Notes under the pieces: generated by a model | Told to the model about the DNA's origin: nothing | Database searches by the model: none | Seen by the model: only the letters and a program-made list of their open reading frames with translations | Made by a program: the position numbers and the translations under genes | Shown here: positions 38,801 through 46,669 of the stretch, in pieces | Layout: each line of letters opens with the position of its first letter | Position numbering within the stretch: the first letter of the stretch is position 1 | Assembly (NCBI GenBank): GCA_002722245.1 | Contig: PBLA01000027.1 | Location: forward strand, 1-64,000 | Direction: 5' to 3' | Length of the DNA: 64,000 bases | Source of the DNA: Flavobacteriales bacterium | Lineage (GTDB): Bacteria > Bacteroidota > Bacteroidia > Flavobacteriales_C > GCA-002722245

Positions 38801-40488
38801 TTTGCTAAATCCGATTTTGATCGAGGCTTACCCATGACCTTAAAAACCATTTGCCCATTATCAATTTGTTGAAGTATCCCGATTTGGTTGTTTACAAGAC
38901 CAATTGTTCTCTTACTGTTTTCAAACCCTTCATAGGCTTCGTTGATGATTGCTTGATGCGAAAAAATACCATTTAATTCAGGGAAAACATCAATAATCAA
39001 TGCTTCATTTACATCCTTTTTAAAATGAATTGTAGTTAAGAACTCGGGCTCCTTTTTTTGCATTTTTTTCATTCGATCGCAATTATAGACACCAAAATTC
39101 TCAACTTGAAAAAATCGGATTACCTCTGCCTTTATTTTTTTATTTGTAAACTGCGCTTTTTCGAGTGTTGCAATTCGCTCAAGACGTTCCAGTTTTGCTT
39201 TAACCAATCCTTCGTCAATTTTTTGTGATCGAATTTGCTTTGCAAAGAACTTTATTTTTTTTTCTACTTCCTTTAGGGCCTTTTTGTGATTTTGGAGTTT
39301 GCTTTGCATGTTCAAATATTCTTCATGCGCTTTTTCATAAGCCAACCCTTCTAAAACAGGAATAACTTTATATTTAACCTCCTCTGCTGAATTGGTTTTA
39401 GAAAAGGTAACCATCAATTGCTCTCCTTCTAGTTTTTTTAAATCTACCTTGTTCCAATTTGTATTTGCATGAATTGGATTAATTGTTTCGCCAGGAGCAA
39501 GTTGAAATTGAACATCTTTGTAAGGGCTCAGTTCTGGATTTTCTTTCTCTATAATGTCTAAACTAAATTTTTGTGTATTTTCATCGGCCTTTCTTGGAGG
39601 GGAGGGAATAGCAAGGCTTAATTCATCAATTTGAGCTTGAATTTGAATACGCTTTCTTTTTCTTTTCTGGTATTCTGGAGCCTTTTGTAATTCAGCGTCA
39701 ATTTGATCTTTAGGAATTACAATATCCTCTTTCTTAATAATTGGGATTTTAGCGTTGATTTCCTCTTGAGTTAACTTTTTAGGCTCTGGTTTGCTTACAC
39801 TGTCTTTACCTAAATATTCCCATTTCTTATTCTTTTCATCTAAACAGTAAAAGTTGTATTCTGTAATGCTGTAATTAGATTTCATTTCAACCTCAATGGG
39901 TTTTTCAGGATTTAAATTTACAGCAGAGTCTCCTATGTATCCTCTTACTTCAACCATTCCAGCTGAAGAAAACATATATTTTATTCCAGCTGAATCATAG
40001 GTCATTGGAATTCCCGAGATAATTTGATCCGCTACATCTTTATATTCAGTAAATTTTAGATCGACGGTTTGATTAGTTATCGTTTTACCTTTTTTATTAA
40101 AGAAAGCGAATGCTGGAATTCTTAAAATACTTCCATGTCTACTTTTAAAAATTCCACCTTTGTTTGCATCAACCTGAAATACATCGGATTCAACTCTTAA
40201 ATCATCAAATGGCGGGTTAATAAATGGTTTCTCTGTTAAATTATCCGGTGCAACAGGATCTGTTTTTGATTGTTCATTTAAAGTAGTATTAAGATCACCA
40301 ATGTTTGCAATTAAAAGAGTTCCAAGTACTATAGTAGCTAATCCTGTACTAGCCCAAAACCATCCTTTTTGATAAAAGGCTTTGCCTTTGGCTTGGACGC
40401 CTTTATAAAAGGAGTCGAAATCTTTTTTGGCATTAATCTCTTTGGAAGAGAATTTTTTGCCGTCTATGTCGAATTTATAATCGGTCAT
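38785..40488 (-). CDS. Membrane-anchored protein paired with ECF sigma factor, possible anti-sigma
   Basis: The 567-residue protein starts with about 42 cytoplasmic-type residues, followed by one membrane span (about 43-64, GWFWASTGLATIVLGTLLIA). The remainder would be periplasmic. Residues about 95-215 form a beta domain, with GSILRIPAFAF, IISGIPMTYDSAGIKYMFSS and AGMVEVRGYIGDS. A similar domain occurs in many Bacteroidota surface proteins. A Lys/Glu-rich coiled-coil region spans about 385-450. It begins 2 nt after the sigma factor stop. A short cytosolic N-terminus plus one span fits an anti-sigma regulator, but no known anti-sigma motif is seen. Confidence 0.7.
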   Translation of the reverse strand: MTDYKFDIDGKKFSSKEINAKKDFDSFYKGVQAKGKAFYQKGWFWASTGLATIVLGTLLIANIGDLNTTLNEQSKTDPVAPDNLTEKPFINPPFDDLRVESDVFQVDANKGGIFKSRHGSILRIPAFAFFNKKGKTITNQTVDLKFTEYKDVADQIISGIPMTYDSAGIKYMFSSAGMVEVRGYIGDSAVNLNPEKPIEVEMKSNYSITEYNFYCLDEKNKKWEYLGKDSVSKPEPKKLTQEEINAKIPIIKKEDIVIPKDQIDAELQKAPEYQKRKRKRIQIQAQIDELSLAIPSPPRKADENTQKFSLDIIEKENPELSPYKDVQFQLAPGETINPIHANTNWNKVDLKKLEGEQLMVTFSKTNSAEEVKYKVIPVLEGLAYEKAHEEYLNMQSKLQNHKKALKEVEKKIKFFAKQIRSQKIDEGLVKAKLERLERIATLEKAQFTNKKIKAEVIRFFQVENFGVYNCDRMKKMQKKEPEFLTTIHFKKDVNEALIIDVFPELNGIFSHQAIINEAYEGFENSKRTIGLVNNQIGILQQIDNGQMVFKVMGKPRSKSDLAKWLEL

Positions 40489-40490
40489 TT

Positions 40491-41075
40491 TTACTTTTTT
40501 TGAAGTGAAACTTTTAGTTTTTCTAGAATTCGGTACACCTTCATCTTAATCGCTGACTCTTTTTTATTCATGATTTCTGCAATTTCTTTAAAAGGCCGCT
40601 CTTCAAAGAAGCGCATTTCAATGAGTTGCATATCTTCTATTTTTAACTTTTTTAATGCATTCATTAAAACAGGTTTAAAATCCTCTAAATAATTTGTTTC
40701 CTCCTCTTGGGTTAGGTTTTGCAGATGTTCAGTTTGCAATTTTACTACGCGAGACTTACTTACTTTTCTGTAGTGTTTTATGGTTTCATTGTGTGCTATC
40801 CTTAATAGCCAGCTCGAAAAAGGTAGGCCTCTAAATTCATACTTTTTTAAATTGTGTAGTGCTCTGTAAAATACCTCCGATACAATGTCAGTTGTAATTT
40901 GTTCGTCTCCTATCCTTTGGAAAATAAAACGAAAAACTATTTCATAATACTGATTATAGATTGGACGGAAATTTTTAGCATCTTTTTTTGCCTCTTCAAT
41001 TAACTGTTGTTCAGAATTAATCTGATTTTTAGTTTTATGATATTGAGGATTGATATTCACTGCTATTGTTTTCAA
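40491..41075 (-). CDS. ECF-type RNA polymerase sigma factor
   Basis: The 194-residue protein has sigma region 2 (NQYYEIVFRFIFQRIGDEQI, then DIVSEVFYRALHNLKKYEFR and the FSSWLLRIAHNETIKHYRK segment). Region 4 carries a helix-turn-helix (LIEMRFFEERPFKEIAEIMN, KKESAIKMKVYRILEKLK). The start is a TTG at 41075; a GTG five codons further in is also possible. It heads a three-gene operon with a membrane protein and a secreted protein, so it likely responds to an envelope signal. The upstream gap is 256 nt. Confidence 0.93.
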   Translation of the reverse strand: MKTIAVNINPQYHKTKNQINSEQQLIEEAKKDAKNFRPIYNQYYEIVFRFIFQRIGDEQITTDIVSEVFYRALHNLKKYEFRGLPFSSWLLRIAHNETIKHYRKVSKSRVVKLQTEHLQNLTQEEETNYLEDFKPVLMNALKKLKIEDMQLIEMRFFEERPFKEIAEIMNKKESAIKMKVYRILEKLKVSLQKK

Positions 41076-41241
41076 CTTATCCCGGTTTTATAAGTATAAC
41101 ACATAAAAAAGGAAACGTCACATTTTTTTATTTCTTAAAGGTATTTTGAATTCGATATATCATGTTTTATCAAAATTGGAGGTGAAGAGTTAATTTTGAT
41201 CTACTTACTTGACTGAATCAATTATAAAATCATATTAAAAC

Positions 41242-41258
41242 AAAAGTCGGACTTTTTT
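41242..41258 (-). terminator. Weak hairpin after the 236-residue secreted protein
   Basis: AAAAGT and ACTTTT can pair around a three-base loop and lie 74 nt past the stop of the secreted-protein gene on the - strand. The following bases on that strand are TG then a TTTT run. The stem is A/T-rich and only 6 bp, so the terminator call is weak. Confidence 0.3.
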
Positions 41259-41331
41259 AAAAGTTCATCTGCGTTTGAGTTACTTCCAACAAGTTTTGTC
41301 ATCGAGTTAAAAATTAAGAATATTTGTTTTT

Positions 41332-42042
41332 CTACCATCTAAAAAAACCTATTCCCAATTTGCCTCTAATAATGGGGTGCCATTTATTGTCTTTGTTTTC
41401 AAAGTCACGTGAAGTACCATTTATTGTGTTTAAATCAATTGTGAGTTTTTTATTGGATACTCTACCAAGTCCAATGAGTATTTCGGGGGTAAAGAAAACT
41501 TTTGAGCGAGGGCCTACAATAATATCATTGAAAACAGATAATCCGCCTGAGAAAAACCAGCCTACTTCATTAGCTTTATAATATACAGTCCATTCATTCT
41601 CAACTACTAAGTTCTCATTAAATTGCCAAAAGTGTGAGTTTTCATCTCTAAGTCTTGTTCGGTACCCCATTTCTAGAAAAGTAAACTTTAAACCTTCGTT
41701 TTTCAACCAAAACAATGGATAAACTCTAAAACCTCCATAAAAATCTTTCGTAGATGTTCCTGTGAGTAATTGACTCTCATAGAGTTCAGAATAGGCTAAT
41801 TTCATCCCGATATTTTCAAATTTATGCCATCCAAAACCATTTTGGAAAACACCATATATAGGTCCAAATAGCCTAGCTTGAATTTGGTAATCGAAATAGT
41901 AAGACTTGGGAACAATTTGCATTAGGACAGGAGATAATAATTCAGACTTAAATTGAAACCTTGAAAATCCTTCTTTTTTTTGAGCTACTGAAGAAAAAAA
42001 AACTGAAAAAGTTAATGTAAGAATTAAAAGCAATCTTTTCAT
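41332..42042 (-). CDS. Unrecognised exported protein, possibly outer-membrane
   Basis: The 236-residue protein has a clear signal peptide (about 1-20, LLLILTLTFSVFFSSVAQ). It contains many alternating aromatic and hydrophobic strands, including YYFDYQIQARLFGPIYGVFQ and LKFTFLEMGYRTRLR, and ends in IIRGKLGIGFFRW. The C-terminal aromatic residue pattern is compatible with a small beta-barrel. The family is not recognised. It lies between dnaX and the sigma-factor operon with gaps of 107 and 256 nt, so it is probably a single-gene unit. Confidence 0.65.
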   Translation of the reverse strand: MKRLLLILTLTFSVFFSSVAQKKEGFSRFQFKSELLSPVLMQIVPKSYYFDYQIQARLFGPIYGVFQNGFGWHKFENIGMKLAYSELYESQLLTGTSTKDFYGGFRVYPLFWLKNEGLKFTFLEMGYRTRLRDENSHFWQFNENLVVENEWTVYYKANEVGWFFSGGLSVFNDIIVGPRSKVFFTPEILIGLGRVSNKKLTIDLNTINGTSRDFENKDNKWHPIIRGKLGIGFFRW

Positions 42043-42149
42043 GGAATAAAATTAAATTAAATAATAAATCATAAGCGCAGATATTAGTTTTCAAATGAAA
42101 TTAATCAGAGAGAACAATGGTGACTTAAAGATGTTTTAATTGTAATCGA

Positions 42150-43870
42150 TTAAAAAGAAAGTCCAAATTTCTTCCTCAACGCATCAATCTTGGGATTCTT
42201 CTCAACCAGCTTTTTGTACTTATCCTTCTCTGTAAAAACTCCCTTCGGTGCTTTAGAATTATCAATTACCAAATCCAGATCAAGAATTGTATTATTCAGC
42301 TGTTTTCTCAAGTAGCTTAACAACTCCGCTTTTCGGTTATTAATATCCGCTTCTTGAGCTGAATTATAGATAGGTAGTTCAATTTTCCAATCATTTTTTA
42401 AAACAGGGTCATTTGCACTCAAAGTGGAGTATAGATCTAAGTCTTTCAATTTAACAGAGTAGGCGAATTTTCTCCATTTTTCAACCAATTCCTCTTGTGA
42501 AAAGGACTCGGTTTTAACTTCTAATTGAACTTCTTTTTCTTTACCTTGATTAGGATCTAGTAATTTCTTCAAGGAAAGATTACCTTGAGATTGCGGACGA
42601 TCAACAACTTTAATTTTTCTCGTTGCAGGTATAGTTTCCTCTTCTTTTAATCGGACTCGTATTGGTGTTATGGGTTTCTTAGCTGTTTTATGGGGAGTTG
42701 GGTTTGCAACAGATTTTTTACCCCAGATTTCAGGAATAGGAAGAATTATTCTACGAGACTTTTTTTTTTAGTCTCTACTAAATCCTCCGAGCAAAGTTGC
42801 ATTAATGTAACTTCGGTTAAGAGGCGTTTGTTTTTAGATGTTTTATACTGAACATCATAATTACTCAAGACTTCTAATCCTAAAATTAAGAATGCCAGAT
42901 CATTATCGGCCGATTGAGTTTTGTACTTCTCTCTAATATTTTCTCCTACATCTAATAATTGAAGGGTGCTCTCATCCTTACTTACTAATAAGTTACGGAA
43001 GTGAGAGGCTAGTCCATTCATGAATAAATTATCCTCGAACCCTTTTTCAATAATCTGATTCAATAAAATAAGCAGTCCACTCAAGTCTTTCTTCTTAATT
43101 AAGTCCGTCGTCTGAAAATAGTAGTCGTAATCAAGAATATTTAAGTTTTTAATGACATTATCATAAGTGAGTTGGCCTCCTGAAAAAGAAATTAATTGAT
43201 CGAAAATTGAAAGAGCATCTCGTAAACCTCCATCAGCTTTTTGGCCAATAATATGTAATGCATCAGGCTCAGCATTTACATTCTCCTTCAACGCAATCCC
43301 GGTTAAATGCTGGGCAATATCCTCTGAAGTAATTCGATTAAAATTGAAAATCTGACAACGAGAAAGAATAGTAGGTAACACTTTATGCTTCTCCGTTGTT
43401 GCTAAAATGAAAACAGCATGCTTCGGAGGTTCTTCTAATGTTTTAAGAAATGCATTAAATGCAGCCTGCGATAACATATGTACCTCGTCAATGATGTAGG
43501 CTTTCTTCGTTCCAATTGTTGGAGCAATTCTTACTTGATTGATTAGGTTTCTTATATCATCAACAGAATTGTTTGATGCAGCATCTAATTCAAACACATT
43601 TAATGAATTACCTTCTGCAAATGAAGTACAGCTTTCGCACTTTCCACAAGCCTCACCCTCTTTAGTAAGATCGGTACAGTTGATTGTTTTAGCTAGGATT
43701 CTTGCACATGTTGTTTTACCAACTCCACGAGGTCCACAAAATAAAAACGCTTGAGCGACCTGATTAGATAAAATAGAATTTTTTAGCGTTGATGTAATGG
43801 CCGATTGCCCAACAACAGTATCAAAACTGTCGGGACGATATTTTCTGGCAGAAACAACGAAATTTTCCAT
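42150..43870 (-). CDS. dnaX: DNA polymerase III tau subunit, encoded by slippage (-1) at an A10 tract
   Basis: Tau is the clamp-loader ATPase that also couples polymerase and helicase. The ATG at 43870 begins MENFVVSARKYRPDSFDTVV. Walker A GPRGVGKT is at 46-53, zinc Cys lie at 65, 75, 78 and 81, and DEVH is at 128-131; the SRC motif is in ILSRCQIF. The zero frame stops at 42746. If one base is re-read in the A10 tract (42760-42769), the -1 frame is open to 42150 without a stop, giving 573 residues. Beyond the junction come a basic Pro-rich linker (RIILPIPEIWGKKSVANPTP) and a C-terminal domain. The domain ends DKYKKLVEKNPKIDALRKKF, as in other Bacteroidota DnaX proteins. An open reading frame from 42572 is part of this tail, not a separate gene. 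Confidence 0.85.
42746..43870 (-). CDS. dnaX: Gamma-like short form of the clamp-loader subunit (zero frame)
   Basis: Without slippage the ribosome meets TAA soon after the A tract. This yields 374 residues ending ETKKKSLVE, with the AAA+ domains and collar domain III but no tau-specific C-terminal part. This is the same relation as gamma to tau in E. coli and Thermus. An in-frame start at 43927 adds 19 unlikely residues. The upstream gap to lpdA is 243 nt and should hold divergent promoters. Confidence 0.8.
   Translation of the reverse strand: MENFVVSARKYRPDSFDTVVGQSAITSTLKNSILSNQVAQAFLFCGPRGVGKTTCARILAKTINCTDLTKEGEACGKCESCTSFAEGNSLNVFELDAASNNSVDDIRNLINQVRIAPTIGTKKAYIIDEVHMLSQAAFNAFLKTLEEPPKHAVFILATTEKHKVLPTILSRCQIFNFNRITSEDIAQHLTGIALKENVNAEPDALHIIGQKADGGLRDALSIFDQLISFSGGQLTYDNVIKNLNILDYDYYFQTTDLIKKKDLSGLLILLNQIIEKGFEDNLFMNGLASHFRNLLVSKDESTLQLLDVGENIREKYKTQSADNDLAFLILGLEVLSNYDVQYKTSKNKRLLTEVTLMQLCSEDLVETKKKSLVE
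42755..42775 (-). promoter_or_regulatory. Slippery A10 tract inside a perfect hairpin in dnaX
   Basis: On the coding strand GAGACT (42775-42770) is followed by ten A residues (42769-42760) and GTCTC (42759-42755). GAGACT pairs perfectly with AGTCTC, so nine A residues form the loop. In the zero frame the tract reads AAA AAA AAA A, which contains an in-frame A AAA AAA heptamer for -1 slippage. GGAGG lies 16 nt upstream of that heptamer (42788-42784). Confidence 0.75.
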
Positions 43871-44113
43871 CAAGAACAAATTTAGAGAAAAAGAGGTTTT
43901 GTGGGATGTGAAGTGAGGGTTTAACAAGAAAAGTTATCAAGAATCCGTGGAAAACTTTTGTTTTTTCTTGCTGTCGGAAGAACCTAAAGCGAGAAATCTG
44001 AATAATCGACCTAGGAATATGAAGAAAAATATAAATTCATCGTTTCATTTTCTTAATAACTCAATGTTTCAAAGAATTCTTTTCGTTATTTTAGTACTCC
44101 AAATTTTTTACAA

Positions 44114-45523
44114 ATGAGCAATTACGATGTAGTAGTTATTGGATCGGGTCCTGGAGGTTATGTTGCAGCGATTAGATGCGCGCAACTAGGGATGAAAACA
44201 GCGATCGTTGAAAAATATAATACTCTTGGAGGTACATGTTTAAATGTAGGATGTATTCCATCAAAAGCACTATTAGATTCTTCAGAGCATTTTCATAATG
44301 CCTCTCACTCTTTTAAAGAACATGGAATTGATATCAAAGATTTGAAAGTTAATTTCAAACAAATGATTGAAAGAAAACGAGGGGTTGTGGAGCAAACCTG
44401 CGCAGGAATCGATTTTTTAATGAAAAAGAATAAAATTGATGTTCATAACGGTTTTGGTTCTTTTAAAGATAAAAATACGATTCAAGTCACTCCAGAAAAA
44501 GGAGATTCAGTTGAGTTGAAAACTAAAAACACGATTATTGCCACAGGGTCTAAACCCGCTTCATTTCCGTTTATTCAATTAGACAAAAAACGTGTTATAA
44601 CATCAACAGAGGCGTTAGAACTGGATGAGGTTCCAAAACATATGATAATTGTTGGTGGAGGTGTAATTGGATTAGAATTAGGTTCTGTTTATGCACGTTT
44701 AGGATCTAAAATATCGGTTGTGGAATATATGGATGGTATTATTCCGACTATGGATAAATCTTTGGGAAAGGAATTACAAAAAAACTTAAAAAAAGAATTA
44801 GGTTTTGAGTTTTATATGTCCCACAAAGTAACTGAGGTGAAAGGAGAAGCTAAAAAAGCGACTTTAAAAGCTGAAAATAAAAAAGGTGAGTTGGTAGAAT
44901 TAGAGGCAGATTATGCCTTGGTTTCAGTAGGAAGAAGACCTTATACAGATAATTTGGGATTGGAGAACGCTGGAGTTAAAGTTGACGATAGAGGTAGAGT
45001 TGATGTAGATGGTCACTTACAAACAAACGTGCCTGGAATTTACGCAATTGGAGATGTTGTTAAAGGGGCGATGTTAGCACATAAAGCGGAAGAAGAAGGC
45101 GTTTTTGTTGCAGAAGCTTTGGCAGGACAAAAGCCTCATATTGATCATAATTTAATTCCAGGTGTTGTTTATACATGGCCAGAGGTGGCTGCTGTTGGAA
45201 AAACAGAAGAAGAATTAAAGGCTGCTGGTGCAAAATATAAATCAGGTATGTTTCCATTTAAGGCCTCTGGTAGAGCGAGAGCAAGTATGGATGAAAAATA
45301 TGGTTTTGTAAAGATTTTATCAGACGAAGTAACCGATGAGGTTTTAGGTGTTCATATGATTGGTCCACGTTGTGCAGATCTAATTATTGAAGCCGTTGTT
45401 GCCATGGAATATAGAGCAACTGCTGAGGATATTTCAAGGATTTGCCATCCTCACCCAACATTTACAGAAGCCTTTAAAGAGGCTGCTTTAGATGCCACTG
45501 AGAAAAGAGCATTACACATATAA
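44114..45523 (+). CDS. lpdA: Dihydrolipoyl dehydrogenase (E3)
   Basis: E3 re-oxidises dihydrolipoamide for the pyruvate, 2-oxoglutarate and branched-chain dehydrogenase complexes and for glycine cleavage. The 469 residues have the FAD motif VVIGSGPGGYVAAIRCAQLG and the redox disulfide Cys42/Cys47 in GGTCLNVGCIPSK. The NAD motif is IIVGGGVIGLELGSVYARLG. The C-terminal active-site His-Glu pair is in CHPHPTFTEAFKEA. No E1 or E2 genes are nearby. A terminator follows directly. Confidence 0.97.
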   Translation: MSNYDVVVIGSGPGGYVAAIRCAQLGMKTAIVEKYNTLGGTCLNVGCIPSKALLDSSEHFHNASHSFKEHGIDIKDLKVNFKQMIERKRGVVEQTCAGIDFLMKKNKIDVHNGFGSFKDKNTIQVTPEKGDSVELKTKNTIIATGSKPASFPFIQLDKKRVITSTEALELDEVPKHMIIVGGGVIGLELGSVYARLGSKISVVEYMDGIIPTMDKSLGKELQKNLKKELGFEFYMSHKVTEVKGEAKKATLKAENKKGELVELEADYALVSVGRRPYTDNLGLENAGVKVDDRGRVDVDGHLQTNVPGIYAIGDVVKGAMLAHKAEEEGVFVAEALAGQKPHIDHNLIPGVVYTWPEVAAVGKTEEELKAAGAKYKSGMFPFKASGRARASMDEKYGFVKILSDEVTDEVLGVHMIGPRCADLIIEAVVAMEYRATAEDISRICHPHPTFTEAFKEAALDATEKRALHI

Positions 45524-45528
45524 AAATT

Positions 45529-45551
45529 AAGCCCCTTTGAGGGGCTTTTTT
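45529..45551 (+). terminator. Intrinsic terminator after lpdA
   Basis: GCCCC pairs with GGGGC around TTTGA, with A/T extension of the stem and six T residues following. It starts 6 nt after the lpdA stop. Confidence 0.88.
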
Positions 45552-45606
45552 CTTGATCAGCTTTTATTTAGTAGTGATAGTTAAAATAGAATGTTTGTTG
45601 TTTGTA

Positions 45607-45636
45607 TTGTCAATATTTAACGATAAACTAGACTTG
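45607..45636 (+). promoter_or_regulatory. Predicted hemH promoter
   Basis: TTG at 45607-45609 and TAGACTTG at 45629-45636 are separated by 19 nt, matching TTG-N19-TAnnTTTG with one mismatch. The start codon is 13 nt downstream of the -7 box, so the leader would be very short. Confidence 0.4.
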
Positions 45637-45649
45637 TAAAGTTATAATC

Positions 45650-46669
45650 ATGAAAACAGCTATTCTTATTATCAATTTAGGAACTCCTGATGCTCCTGAT
45701 ACTGCTCCTGTGAGACGATATTTACGTGAGTTTTTAGGAGACGGCAGGGTAATTGATATAAATCCTGTTGGGCGATATGTGCTTGTAAATGGAATTATCG
45801 CTCCATTTAGAGCGCCTAAATCCGCAAAGGCTTACAAGGATGTATGGACAGAAAAAGGTTCGCCTTTGAAGATTTATTTGCATGAACTTGTAGATAAGTT
45901 ACAAGCGAAATATAATGATGATGTAGATGTATATGGAGCAATGCGGTATCAAAATCCGGGATTACCGGAGGTAATGGGTGAAATAGAAAAGAAAGCTTAC
46001 GCTCAAGTGATCGTGTTGCCCTTGTATGCTCAATATGCTTCGTCAACAACCGGGTCAACAGCGCAAAAGGTGATGGAGATAATGAGTAAATGGGAGGTAA
46101 TTCCTTCAGTAAATTTCATCAATAATTTTGTTTTAGAGGAGGCCTATATTAACGCTGTGGTTGAAACAGCCAAACAATATGATTTTAGTGAATTTGATAA
46201 GGTTGTTTTTAGTTACCATGGTGTGCCAGTAAGGCATATTAAAAAATCGTGTAAGGTTCCGGGTTGCGAAGAAAAAGGATGTATTTCGGAATATTCAAAT
46301 GAAAGAATGTATTGTTATCGTTCTGCATGTTATGAAACTACGAGGCAAATAGTAGCTCGAATAGGTATTCCTGAAGAAAAATGGTTGCAAGTCTTTCAAA
46401 GTCGTTTAGGGAGAGATCCCTGGCTCCAGCCATATGCTGAAGAAACAGTTATTCAGCTTGCTAAGGATGGGATGAAAAAGTTATTGTTTTTTTCTCCAGC
46501 ATTTGTAGCCGATTGTTTAGAAACTACTGTAGAGATTGGTGAGGAGTATCAAGAGGTATTTGAAGAAAATGGAGGGGAAAAAATTCAACTTGTTCCGAGT
46601 TTAAATAGTAATGATTTTTGGGTTGACGCTGTCCAATCCATTGTGGAAAAAAACAGATTGTACAAGTAA
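45650..46669 (+). CDS. hemH: Ferrochelatase
   Basis: Ferrochelatase inserts iron into protoporphyrin IX, the last step of heme b synthesis. The 339 residues begin TAILIINLGTPDAPDTAPVR. The active-site His is in VVFSYHGVPVRHIKK and the catalytic Glu is in ADCLETTVEIGEEY. A Cys-rich insertion (CKVPGCEEKGCISE) could ligate an iron-sulfur cluster, as in some bacterial ferrochelatases. pabB starts on the next base after its stop, in the same frame. Confidence 0.96.
   Translation: MKTAILIINLGTPDAPDTAPVRRYLREFLGDGRVIDINPVGRYVLVNGIIAPFRAPKSAKAYKDVWTEKGSPLKIYLHELVDKLQAKYNDDVDVYGAMRYQNPGLPEVMGEIEKKAYAQVIVLPLYAQYASSTTGSTAQKVMEIMSKWEVIPSVNFINNFVLEEAYINAVVETAKQYDFSEFDKVVFSYHGVPVRHIKKSCKVPGCEEKGCISEYSNERMYCYRSACYETTRQIVARIGIPEEKWLQVFQSRLGRDPWLQPYAEETVIQLAKDGMKKLLFFSPAFVADCLETTVEIGEEYQEVFEENGGEKIQLVPSLNSNDFWVDAVQSIVEKNRLYK

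Noticed and set aside
41076-41331. A gene or riboswitch in the 256-nt gap upstream of the ECF sigma factor
   Set aside because: No ORF of useful size and no conserved-looking fold apart from a weak A/T hairpin; likely promoter region.
42150-42572. A separate 140-residue gene downstream of dnaX
   Set aside because: Its frame continues upstream without a stop to the A10 tract of dnaX and its sequence is the DnaX C-terminus, so it is the tau tail.
43871-44113. tRNA or small RNA gene between dnaX and lpdA
   Set aside because: No cloverleaf, CCA end or strong hairpin was found; the stretch is A/T-rich and probably holds two divergent promoters.
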